From an uncultured Prevotellaceae bacterium (GTDB lineage: Bacteria; Bacteroidota; Bacteroidia; Bacteroidales; Bacteroidaceae): 41,270 nucleotides of DNA. The stretch covers positions 1 to 41,270 of the forward strand of contig CAMVFC010000013.1 in the NCBI GenBank assembly GCA_947166655.1, read 5' to 3'. Under the pieces are notes generated by a model. It saw nothing but the letters and a program-made list of their open reading frames with translations, did no database searches and had not been told where the DNA came from. Position numbers and translations under genes: made by a program. Positions 34,279 through 41,270 of the stretch are shown here, in pieces (the first letter of the stretch is position 1; every line of letters starts with the position of its first letter).

Positions 34279-34368
34279 ATGCCAAGCGGAAAGAAAAAGA
34301 AAAGACACAAGATGTCTACTCACAAGCGTAAAAAAAGACTGAGAAAGAACAGACATAAGAGCAAATAA
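34279..34368 (+). CDS. Tiny highly basic protein (29 residues)
   Basis: The frame encodes MPSGKKKKRHKMSTHKRKKR followed by LRKNRHKSK and a stop. More than half of the residues are Lys, Arg or His, and there is no hydrophobic core. From memory, near-identical small proteins sit between the HU and RNase G genes in other Bacteroidetes, usually as hypothetical proteins, so I regard it as real although it is very short. The composition and spacing of basic residues recall small RNA-binding ribosomal proteins, including the C-terminal motif of the mitochondrial mS38 family, but that link is my inference. It lies 58 bp after HU and is probably on the same transcript. Confidence 0.8.
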   Translation: MPSGKKKKRHKMSTHKRKKRLRKNRHKSK

Positions 34369-34416
34369 AAGGATGCTCTGTTTGACTCCCTAACTCGAAC
34401 TTGTGAGTCACAACGA

Positions 34417-34454
34417 GGAACAAATCTTCCCCCTGCTCTGGGGCGGTTTGTTCC
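34417..34454 (+). terminator. Hairpin between the basic peptide gene and RNase G
   Basis: GGAACAAA (34417-34424) pairs with TTTGTTCC (34447-34454), with an internal CCCC/GGGG stem, and TTGTTT follows. It may terminate the HU transcript. Alternatively it is a leader structure of the RNase G message, as the ATG is only 37 bp away. Confidence 0.55.
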
Positions 34455-34490
34455 TTGTTTACTAAACAACAACCAACAAAATTTCCACTC

Positions 34491-36062
34491 ATGACCTGTG
34501 AAGTCATCGTAGATGTCCAACCGAAGAAAATCGCCATCGCCCTCACCGAGGACAAACGCCTCGTCGAATACCAGGAAGAGGAGCAGCAGGCGAGCTTCAA
34601 CGTGGGCAACATCTATTTTGCCAAGGTGCGAAAGCTCATGCCGGGCTTGAACGCCTGCTTTGTTAATGTGGGCCATGAGCGCGACGCCTTTCTCCATTAT
34701 CTGGACTTAGGACCCCAATTCAATTCCTATGCCAAGTACCTCAAGCAGGTAGGCAGCGACAAACGTAACCTCTACCCCATCAGCAAGGCCGGCATTCTAC
34801 CAGAACTGCCCAAGGAAGGCAGCGTGCAGACGACCTTGCAGGTTGGCCAGGAAGTGCTGGTACAGATCGTCAAGGAACCTATTTCGACAAAAGGTCCGCG
34901 GCTGACGTGCGAGATTACTTTCCCCGGACGTTTCCTCGTGCTGGTGCCGTTCACCGACAAAGTCAACGTATCGTCGAAAATCAAGTCGAGCGCCGAACGT
35001 GCCCGCCTCAAGCAAATCATCCAGAGCATCAAGCCCAAGAACTTCGGCGTCATCGTACGCACGGTAGCCGAAGGGAAACGCGTACAGGAGCTTGACGCCG
35101 AGATGATGATCCTTGTCAAGCGGTGGGAAGACACCATCGCGCGGGCACACAAAGCCAAGGAACTGCCGTGCCTCTGCTACGAAGAAACGAGCCGGACTGT
35201 AGCCCTCTTGCGCGATCTGTTCAACCCCACCTACGAGAACATCTATATCAACGATGCGAGCGTCTTCGCGGAAATCAAAGACTACGTGAAGCTCATCGCG
35301 CCTGAGATGCAGGAGATTGTGAAGCAATACAAGGGCTCGCTGCCCATCTTCGACAATTTCGATGTCACTCGACAAATTAAAACCTCGTTTGGCAAGACCG
35401 TCAGCTACAAGCATGGAGCCTATCTCATCATCGAGCACACTGAGGCACTGCACGTCGTTGACGTGAACAGCGGCAACCGCACGCGCAGTTCTGAAGGCCA
35501 GGAGGCTAATGCGCTGGAGGTGAACCTGGGTGCTGCCGACGAGCTGGCCCGCCAACTGCGGCTGCGCGACATGGGAGGCATCATCGTCGTCGACTTCATC
35601 GACATGGCTTTGGCAGAAGACCGCCAGAAGCTTTATGAACGCATGTGCGAGAACATGAAGCGCGACCGTGCCCGCCACAACATCTTGCCACTGAGTAAAT
35701 TCGGTTTGATGCAAATCACCCGCCAGCGTGTGCGCCCCGTCATGGAAGTCCACGTCGATGAGGCCTGCCCCACATGCGGCGGAAAGGGAACCATTAAGTC
35801 CAGTTTCCTATTTACGGACGTCCTGGAGCAGAAGATCGACCAGCTGGTCAATCATTTGAACATCCGCTCCTTTATCCTATACGTCCATCCTTATGTAGCC
35901 GCCTACATCAACCAGGGCTTCATCAGTTTGAAGCGACGCTGGCAGATGAAGTACGGCTTCGGCGTTCGCGTCATTCCCAATCAGCGGCTCGCCTTCCTTC
36001 AATACGAGTTCTACACGCCATCGGGCGAGGAAATCGATATGAAGGCGACCGATGACATGTAG
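34491..36062 (+). CDS. rng: Ribonuclease E/G family endoribonuclease
   Basis: A 523-residue RNase G/E catalytic protein that processes rRNA and starts mRNA decay. An S1 domain comes first (VGNIYFAKVRKLMPGLNACF). The DNase I-like domain has catalytic Asp at about 324 (VVDVNSGN) and 368 (IIVVDFIDM). The Zn-link is C426-P-T-C429 (CPTCGGKG). No long C-terminal scaffold is present, so RNase G-like in size. I chose MTCEVIVDVQPKK at 34491 as the start because the family opens this way; the frame is open 12 codons further upstream into the hairpin. It converges with ettA. Confidence 0.95.
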   Translation: MTCEVIVDVQPKKIAIALTEDKRLVEYQEEEQQASFNVGNIYFAKVRKLMPGLNACFVNVGHERDAFLHYLDLGPQFNSYAKYLKQVGSDKRNLYPISKAGILPELPKEGSVQTTLQVGQEVLVQIVKEPISTKGPRLTCEITFPGRFLVLVPFTDKVNVSSKIKSSAERARLKQIIQSIKPKNFGVIVRTVAEGKRVQELDAEMMILVKRWEDTIARAHKAKELPCLCYEETSRTVALLRDLFNPTYENIYINDASVFAEIKDYVKLIAPEMQEIVKQYKGSLPIFDNFDVTRQIKTSFGKTVSYKHGAYLIIEHTEALHVVDVNSGNRTRSSEGQEANALEVNLGAADELARQLRLRDMGGIIVVDFIDMALAEDRQKLYERMCENMKRDRARHNILPLSKFGLMQITRQRVRPVMEVHVDEACPTCGGKGTIKSSFLFTDVLEQKIDQLVNHLNIRSFILYVHPYVAAYINQGFISLKRRWQMKYGFGVRVIPNQRLAFLQYEFYTPSGEEIDMKATDDM

Positions 36063-36082
36063 ACAAACGCAAAGAACTGATT

Positions 36083-37774
36083 TTAATCCTCCGTCAACTT
36101 ACGGTATCGCATACGCTTAGGCTCCTCAAGGCCTAAGCGTTTCATTTTGTTGACCTCGTAGTCGGTGTAGGAACCTTCGAAGAAGAAGACGTTGCCGTCT
36201 CCCTCGAAAGCGAGGATATGCGTACAGATGCGGTCCAGGAACCAGCGGTCGTGCGAGATGACAACGGCACAGCCGGCGAAGGCTTCCAAGCCTTCCTCCA
36301 AGGCACGCAGCGTGTTGACGTCGATATCGTTGGTGGGCTCGTCGAGCAGCAACACATTGCCCTCTTCCTTCAACGCCATGGCCAGATGCAAGCGATTACG
36401 TTCGCCGCCGGAAAGCACGCCGCATTTCTTTTCCTGATCTGCACCGCTGAAGTTAAAGCGACTCAGATAGGCGCGTGCATTGACGTCGCGGCCACCCATA
36501 CGCAGCAGCTCGTTGCCCTGTGAGATAGTTTGATACACTGTAGCATCAGCTTTGATATCATGGTGACTCTGGTCCACGTAAGCCAATTTCACCGTCTCAC
36601 CGACCTCAAAGGTGCCGGCATCGGGGCTCTCCAGCCCCATGATCAGACGGAAGAGTGTCGTCTTACCTGCACCGTTCGGGCCAATGACACCGACAATGCC
36701 GTTGGGGGGCAGCGTGAAGCTGAGGTCACGGAAGAGCACTTTGTCACCGAAGGCTTTGCAGAGACCGTGTGCCTCGATGACCTTATTGCCCAGACGCGGA
36801 CCGCTGGGGATGAAGATTTCCAGCTTCTGTTCCTTCTCTTTCTGATCCTCGTTCAGCATACGTTCGTAGCTCGAGAGACGCGCCTTACCCTTGGCTTGGC
36901 GGGCCTTCGGAGCCATGCGCACCCACTCCAACTCTCGCTGCAGCGTCTTGCGTCGCTTGCTCTCCGTCTTCTCTTCCTGCTCGAGACGCTTGGTCTTCTG
37001 CTCCAACCAACTGCTGTAGTTTCCCTGCCAGGGAATGCCTTCGCCACGGTCCAGCTCAAGAATCCATCCCGCCACGTCGTCGAGGAAGTAGCGGTCGTGC
37101 GTCACGGCAATGACAGTACCCTCATATTGGTTCAAATGTTGCTCCAGCCAATCGATACTTTCAGCGTCAAGATGGTTGGTTGGCTCATCGAGCAGTAAGA
37201 TATCAGGCTTTTGCAAGAGCAGGCGACAGAGGGCTACGCGACGACGTTCACCGCCGGAGAGCACTCCGCAAAGCTGGTCCTGCGGCGGACAGCGCAGGGC
37301 GTCCATAGCGCGTGCAAGCCGTGTGTCAAGGTTCCAGGCGTCGGTAGCATCGATGATGTCCTGCAACTCGCCCTGACGCGCGAACAGCTGGGACATCTTG
37401 TCTTCGTCCTCGTAATATTCCGGCATTCCGAATTTCGCATTGATTTCCTCGTATTCCTTCAACGCATCAACGATGTGCTGGACGCCCTCTTCGACCACCT
37501 GACGTACCGTCTTGTTGTTATCGAGCTGCGGTTCCTGCGGCAGGTAACCCACGCTGTAGCCGGGAGAGAATACCACATTGCCCTGATAGCTCTGGTCCAG
37601 ACCGGCTATAATCTTGAGAAGAGTGGATTTACCCGAACCATTAAGGCCGATAATACCAATCTTTGCGCCATAGAAGAAGCTGAGGTAGATGTTCTTCAAG
37701 ACTTGTTTCTGGTTCTGCTGGATGGTCTTGCTGACGCCGACCATGGAGAAGATGATTTTCTTGTCGTCTGCCAT
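36083..37774 (-). CDS. ettA: Energy-dependent translational throttle protein EttA (ABC-F)
   Basis: A 563-residue soluble ABC-F ATPase with two tandem nucleotide-binding domains and no membrane part. NBD1 has Walker A GLNGSGKST, signature LSGGERRRVALC and Walker B LLLDEPTNHLD. A linker with KTKRLEQEEKTESKRR coiled coil follows. NBD2 has GPNGAGKTT, LSGGERNRLHLA and LLLDEPTNDID. The opening KIIFSMVGVSKTI and the inserted arm (about 90-130) agree with EttA rather than antibiotic-resistance ABC-F. The family binds the ribosomal E site and gates translation according to ADP/ATP. It is followed convergently by rng, 20 bp between stops. Confidence 0.93.
   Translation of the reverse strand: MADDKKIIFSMVGVSKTIQQNQKQVLKNIYLSFFYGAKIGIIGLNGSGKSTLLKIIAGLDQSYQGNVVFSPGYSVGYLPQEPQLDNNKTVRQVVEEGVQHIVDALKEYEEINAKFGMPEYYEDEDKMSQLFARQGELQDIIDATDAWNLDTRLARAMDALRCPPQDQLCGVLSGGERRRVALCRLLLQKPDILLLDEPTNHLDAESIDWLEQHLNQYEGTVIAVTHDRYFLDDVAGWILELDRGEGIPWQGNYSSWLEQKTKRLEQEEKTESKRRKTLQRELEWVRMAPKARQAKGKARLSSYERMLNEDQKEKEQKLEIFIPSGPRLGNKVIEAHGLCKAFGDKVLFRDLSFTLPPNGIVGVIGPNGAGKTTLFRLIMGLESPDAGTFEVGETVKLAYVDQSHHDIKADATVYQTISQGNELLRMGGRDVNARAYLSRFNFSGADQEKKCGVLSGGERNRLHLAMALKEEGNVLLLDEPTNDIDVNTLRALEEGLEAFAGCAVVISHDRWFLDRICTHILAFEGDGNVFFFEGSYTDYEVNKMKRLGLEEPKRMRYRKLTED
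36114..36149 (+). terminator. Terminator of rng inside the ettA coding region
   Basis: A 9-bp perfect stem (CGCTTAGGC with GCCTAAGCG, 8-nt loop) is followed on the plus strand by TTTCATTTTG. It lies about 50 bp past the rng stop, within the last codons of ettA on the other strand. Confidence 0.6.
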
Positions 37775-37829
37775 ATTTCTTTTATCTATTTTATCTTTAT
37801 ATCTTTAATCTTTTTCCACAGTCTGTTTC

Positions 37830-38744
37830 TCATCTCAGCCAAATGAGTTCGCCTGCATGGTGCACGTGGTCGGGTTCCCAGCCATTCAGGCTATAGAGAT
37901 TTTTCAAGCGGATACCATAGTGCTGCGCTACGTCGTAGACCGACTCGCCGGCCGCCAGCACGTGGGGGACGCCAGCCGTTCCCTTATCGCCCTTCTTGCG
38001 CTTTTTCTGCAGGAAGACGTAATCGCCGGCACGCAGCTGATAGCCCTTGGGCACTTCGTTGTAACGGCGCAGCTTGGAAGCACTGACGCCCGTCTCTTGG
38101 GCTATGTATTCCCACGTGTCCCCCCGATTGGCAATAATCATGTACAGGCGGTTGACACGATAGACGATGTGATCTTGAAAGAAACGGCTCTCATTCTGGC
38201 TGTCCTCGCGCTTCGAATGGTATTTACCCTTGACGTAGGAGTCGAACTGCTGCAGGTTATAGCGCTCGATGACGCCGATGAGCATAGGGCCGTAGTTCGG
38301 ATTTGTGGCATAGCCGCATCGCTTCAGGCCGTGTGCCCAACCCTTATAGTCTGTGATCTTCAGGTTAAAGAGCGAGCGGTAGCGACTGTTCTGCGTCAGG
38401 AAGCGCGAGTGGTCCTCGTAGCTCTCATCGTCGGTGCGGTACTTGCGGAAGCGGTCGTTCGGGCGGTCGTCGGCCATGACAATGTAAGGGCCACTCCATC
38501 CCACACCCACCTTGATGCCGAAATGATTATGCGCCTCCTTGGCCAGCCTGCTCTGTCCGGCACTGCTCTCGCAGAGCCCTTGCGCCAGCGTGATAGAGGC
38601 AGGAATCTTGTAGCGCCGCATCTGCTCGACAGCCATATCCTTATAATTCTCTATATACCTCCACTGCACCGACTGACGTGACTGAGCGAGGAGATTCACA
38701 GCTGCAAAAACAGCAGCCAAGAAAGCATAATAGCGAGGTCGCAT
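37830..38744 (-). CDS. Secreted glucosaminidase with two LysM domains
   Basis: A 304-residue peptidoglycan hydrolase, predicted endo-beta-N-acetylglucosaminidase. The signal peptide is about residues 1-20 (AFLAAVFAAVNLLAQS). The glucosaminidase domain (about 30-190) has its probable catalytic Glu at 59 in AQGLCESSAGQSRLA, followed by HNHFGIK. Two LysM repeats bind peptidoglycan (NRGDTWEYIAQETGVSASKL, then AAGESVYDVAQHYGIRLKNL). The frame is open 37 codons further upstream, but the promoter lies there and MRPRYYAFLA gives a proper signal peptide. It likely trims the cell wall during growth. Confidence 0.92.
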   Translation of the reverse strand: MRPRYYAFLAAVFAAVNLLAQSRQSVQWRYIENYKDMAVEQMRRYKIPASITLAQGLCESSAGQSRLAKEAHNHFGIKVGVGWSGPYIVMADDRPNDRFRKYRTDDESYEDHSRFLTQNSRYRSLFNLKITDYKGWAHGLKRCGYATNPNYGPMLIGVIERYNLQQFDSYVKGKYHSKREDSQNESRFFQDHIVYRVNRLYMIIANRGDTWEYIAQETGVSASKLRRYNEVPKGYQLRAGDYVFLQKKRKKGDKGTAGVPHVLAAGESVYDVAQHYGIRLKNLYSLNGWEPDHVHHAGELIWLR

Positions 38745-38767
38745 AGTTTTTTTCGTCTTTAAGCGCA

Positions 38768-38775
38768 CAAAAGTA
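38768..38775 (-). promoter_or_regulatory. -7 promoter element of the glucosaminidase gene
   Basis: TACTTTTG on the minus strand predicts a leader of about 19 nt to the ATG at 38744. A TTTCG lies about 20 bp upstream as a possible -33. Confidence 0.6.
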
Positions 38776-38783
38776 ATGCTTTT

Positions 38784-38815
38784 TTTGCTAAGAAGCGAAA
38801 AAAGAGCTACTTTTG
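38784..38815 (+). promoter_or_regulatory. Promoter of cdd
   Basis: TTTG (38784-38787), a 20-bp spacer and TACTTTTG (38808-38815) form the most complete Bacteroidetes -33/-7 promoter in the window. The predicted leader is about 20 nt. It is divergent from the glucosaminidase promoter. Confidence 0.75.
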
Positions 38816-38840
38816 TCACACTTTTCAATGAAAAAGACCT

Positions 38841-39326
38841 ATGAAGGAGGTTCATATTGACACTTTAGTCCAATGCTACGCCCTTGAGGAGTTGTCCTCG
38901 GAGGATTGTGCCTTGGTGGAAAAGGCCTGCCAGGCGACGTCTACAAGCTATTCCCCTTATTCCCATTTTCAGGTCGGCGCAGCCCTGCGCCTGGCCGACG
39001 GACGCATTTTTCTGGGCAGCAATCAGGAGAATGCCGCCTTCCCCAGCGGCTTATGTGCCGAACGTACCGCCTTTTTCGCTGCATCGGCCAATGCTCCTGA
39101 CGTGGCCCCCGTAGCCATCGCCATTGCGGCGCAGACACGAGGCAAGTTCCTCGCCAAGCCCATCACGCCCTGTGGACAATGCCGGCAAGCCCTATTGGAA
39201 GCCGAAACACGCTTCCACCAACCCATTCGCATCATGCTCTATGGCACCGAAGGTGTCTACGTCGTCGAGAGTATGCACGCCCTGTTGCCTCTCAATTTCG
39301 ACGGGTCGGAACTGGAAAGAGCATAA
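38841..39326 (+). CDS. cdd: Cytidine deaminase
   Basis: A 161-residue zinc enzyme of pyrimidine salvage converting (deoxy)cytidine to (deoxy)uridine. The Cys-type active site is complete: C72-A-E74 in LCAERTAFFAA, with E74 the proton shuttle, and C111/C114 in PCGQC. YSPYSHFQVGAAL is the usual substrate-binding block. A promoter lies 26 bp upstream. It is followed 30 bp later by a dipeptidase gene, probably on the same transcript. Confidence 0.96.
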   Translation: MKEVHIDTLVQCYALEELSSEDCALVEKACQATSTSYSPYSHFQVGAALRLADGRIFLGSNQENAAFPSGLCAERTAFFAASANAPDVAPVAIAIAAQTRGKFLAKPITPCGQCRQALLEAETRFHQPIRIMLYGTEGVYVVESMHALLPLNFDGSELERA

Positions 39327-39356
39327 AGATCTTTAATTCTTCATCCTTTATTTTTT

Positions 39357-40988
39357 ATGCACAAACGCTCTTTAGCACTCATCCTCGTGCTCGCTTTCGC
39401 ATGGCTCGATGCCGCGGCGTGCACGAATCTCATCGTGGGCCGTAAAGCCTCGGCCGACGGTTCTGTAATGATCACCTACAGCGCCGACTCCTACGGCTCG
39501 TTCGGCTATCTGCATTTCTATCCCGCCGGCGACCACGCTCCCGGCACCATGCGCCCTCTCTACGACTACGAGACGAACAACTACCTCGGCGAAATTCCCG
39601 AAGCGCCCCACACCTATGGCGTCATCGGGCAGATCAACGAGCATCAGCTCAGCATCATGGAGACCACCTTCGGCGGGCGCGAGGAGCTCGTAGACACGAC
39701 CGGCTTGCTCGACTACGGCTCGCTGATGTACGTGACCCTGCAGCGCGCTCGCACCGCACGCGAGGCTATTGACGTCTGGACCCACCTCGTCGACACCTAC
39801 GGCTACAGGTCCGAAGGCGAAAGCATCACCCTGGCCGACCCCAATGAAGTATGGGTGCTGGAACTCATCGGCAAGGGACCGGGCAGGAAGGGCGCCGTGT
39901 GGGTGGCCGTCCGTCTTCCTGACGACTGCATCACGGGCCATGCCAACCAGGCGCGCATCACTCGCTTCCCCCTCAAGGACCGCCAGAACTGCCTCTACTC
40001 GAAGGACGTCATCAAGTTCGCACGCGAGAAGGGCTACTTCAAAGGCAAAGACGCAGAATTCTCATTCCGAGACGCTTATGCGCCCAATGATTTCAGCGCA
40101 CGACGCATCTGTGAAGCCCGTGTCTGGTCTTTCTTCAACCGCTTTGCCGATGGCATGGAGCGCTATCTGCCCTACGCCCTTGGCGTGGAGAACGATGTCG
40201 AAGAGATGCCCTGGTGCATCCGCCCTAGCCGTCCCGTTTCACTCAATGACCTGAAGCAGGCCATGCGCGATCACTACGAAGGCACACCCATGGACATGAC
40301 CGCCGACGTGGGTGCAGGACCCTACGAGGCCCCCTACCGCCCCACGCCGCTTTACTTTGAGGTCGACAGCGTGAAGTATTTCAACGAGCGCCCGATTTCC
40401 ACGCAGCAGACGGCCGTCACCTATCTGGCACAGCTCCGCTCGTGGCTGCCCAACCACATCGGCGGTGTCCTCTGGGTGGGCTTCGACGATGCCAATATGG
40501 TGCCTTATACCCCCGTCTACTGCTGCGCCACGCGCTGCCCTGAGGCCTATGCCGAGCAGACCGCCGATCCCTTTACCTTTTCCATGAAGAGTGCCTATTG
40601 GCTGCAAAACGCACTCTCCAACTTCGTCTATCCACGCTACAGCCAGCTCTTCCCCGAGGTTCAGAACGCCCGCGACCGCCTCGACGCTGAACTCGAAGGG
40701 CTGCAGGCGAAGATGGATGCCGAAGCCGCCGCTATGAGTCAGCCCGATGCCATTCAGCACCTCACCGCCTACACCGCACGAACTTCTGCCTTGATGATGG
40801 ACCGCTGGCGTCTGCTCTTCGAACGCCTCATCGTGAAATACAATGATATGACGGAGAAGCCTGAACGCAATGGTCAGTACTTGAAAACCGCCGGTGGCGA
40901 TCAAGTGCCGGTGATTCGTCCCGGCTATCCCGAACGCTTCCGCCGTCTCATCGTCGAGAAGACGGGCAACCGCTACCGCAAGCCGTAA
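39357..40988 (+). CDS. Secreted C69-family dipeptidase
   Basis: A 543-residue Ntn-hydrolase peptidase. A signal sequence (about residues 1-21, LALILVLAFAWLDAAA) ends directly before C22 in ACTNLIVGRKASADGSVM, and in C69 enzymes this cysteine becomes the N-terminal nucleophile. Family blocks GVIGQINEHQLSIMETTFGGR, ITLADPNEVWVLELIGKG and VAVRLPDDCITGHANQARI follow. It probably cleaves dipeptides in the periplasm, fitting an amino-acid- and peptide-using gut bacterium. The AAAC context could also be read as a lipobox. The final 90 residues are helical and charged. Confidence 0.92.
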   Translation: MHKRSLALILVLAFAWLDAAACTNLIVGRKASADGSVMITYSADSYGSFGYLHFYPAGDHAPGTMRPLYDYETNNYLGEIPEAPHTYGVIGQINEHQLSIMETTFGGREELVDTTGLLDYGSLMYVTLQRARTAREAIDVWTHLVDTYGYRSEGESITLADPNEVWVLELIGKGPGRKGAVWVAVRLPDDCITGHANQARITRFPLKDRQNCLYSKDVIKFAREKGYFKGKDAEFSFRDAYAPNDFSARRICEARVWSFFNRFADGMERYLPYALGVENDVEEMPWCIRPSRPVSLNDLKQAMRDHYEGTPMDMTADVGAGPYEAPYRPTPLYFEVDSVKYFNERPISTQQTAVTYLAQLRSWLPNHIGGVLWVGFDDANMVPYTPVYCCATRCPEAYAEQTADPFTFSMKSAYWLQNALSNFVYPRYSQLFPEVQNARDRLDAELEGLQAKMDAEAAAMSQPDAIQHLTAYTARTSALMMDRWRLLFERLIVKYNDMTEKPERNGQYLKTAGGDQVPVIRPGYPERFRRLIVEKTGNRYRKP

Positions 40989-41018
40989 ACGCACACGGAC
41001 AGCTAACGAGACAAACAA

Positions 41019-41058
41019 AGATCCCTGCAGCAGCGCATCAGACGCTCTGCAGGGATCT
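41019..41058 (+). terminator. Terminator of the cdd-dipeptidase operon
   Basis: A 12-bp perfect stem (AGATCCCTGCAG with CTGCAGGGATCT), extended inside by AGCG/CGCT with a one-base bulge, lies 30 bp past the dipeptidase stop. A CTCTTATG tail follows. Confidence 0.88.
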
Positions 41059-41244
41059 CTCTTATGATCATTGTCGTTTTGACCAAGGTGTCACTTTTCC
41101 TTATGTTGAAACTTCCGCCGCACGCATGGGGCTAAAATTGAAATAAATGCCTCCGTGAACAAGCGGCACCTCAGGGGCATAAGAGTGGTTTTCTTAGTAG
41201 GTACAGCCTTTCACCTTAGGCGCAGAAGGTCTGGGTCGCAGAAG

Positions 41245-41270
41245 GGGGAGTTTGTTCCATCACGATGGAA
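41245..41270. repeat. Second copy (cut by window edge) of the palindromic repeat
   Basis: GGGGAG followed by TTTGTTCCATCAC, one differing base and ATGGAA repeats 32547-32572 over 26 bases with a single change. The element runs off the right edge, so the number of units is unknown. The preceding 41059-41244 holds no gene, only a GTGTCACTTTT motif at 41085 like that at 18357. Confidence 0.85.

Noticed and set aside
38828-38860. Mini-ORF and an AAGGAGG at the start of cdd
   Set aside because: The ten-codon frame overlaps cdd out of frame, and the AAGGAGG lies inside the cdd coding region with no in-frame start at the right distance, so both look incidental.

Overview
The window looks like chromosome of a member of the Bacteroidales, most likely Prevotellaceae or a close relative. 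The signs are Bacteroidetes-type promoter elements (TAnnTTTG, often TACCTTTG) in front of many genes, a UpxY/NusG-like antiterminator heading a polysaccharide operon, GldE beside a short SSB, a tiny very basic protein between an HU gene and an RNase G gene, a GxxExxY protein, and a pyrB-pyrI-glyA run. I see no rRNA, tRNA, prophage, insertion sequence or CRISPR array. Layout. (1) Positions 1-15251, minus strand: a surface-polysaccharide operon with small gaps. In transcription order it encodes a UpxY-like antiterminator behind a roughly 220-nt leader, the four dTDP-L-rhamnose enzymes (rfbA, rfbB, rfbD, rfbC), an outer-membrane export protein (Wza-like, six SLBB repeats), a Wzz-type chain-length protein, a Wzx-type flippase, a Wzy-type polymerase, one GT4 glycosyltransferase, and a cassette of acyl carrier protein, KAS III-like synthase and two short-chain reductases. 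A GxxExxY gene runs off the left edge. The operon supplies one nucleotide sugar, Wzx/Wzy-type assembly and export, and probably an acyl group made on its own carrier protein. No initiating sugar-phosphate transferase is present. (2) 15487-25158: housekeeping genes. These are a reverse rubrerythrin, NAD synthetase, yebC with pheT, dnaB with kdsB, and folK. Between nadE and yebC lies about 670 bp of repeat-rich, apparently non-coding DNA, including an array with an exact 22-bp period. (3) 25203-32244: a bifunctional penicillin-binding protein on the minus strand, then a plus-strand operon pyrB-pyrI-glyA-ssb-gldE (pyrimidine synthesis, one-carbon metabolism, a single-strand DNA-binding protein and a CBS/CorC membrane protein) closed by a strong terminator. 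(4) 32245-34368: a gene-free stretch with a palindromic 22-bp repeat array, then mutY (minus) divergent from HU (plus) and a 29-residue basic protein. A further partial copy of the palindromic repeat sits at the right edge of the window. (5) 34491-41058: RNase G (plus) convergent with ettA and a LysM glucosaminidase (both minus), then cdd and a C69 dipeptidase (plus) with a strong terminator. Most genes are ordinary chromosomal functions. The parts most worth a second look are the acyl-modification cassette at the end of the polysaccharide operon, the long leader ahead of upxY, and the two 22-bp-period intergenic arrays, one of which lies where ssb-gldE and mutY meet in an unusual orientation.
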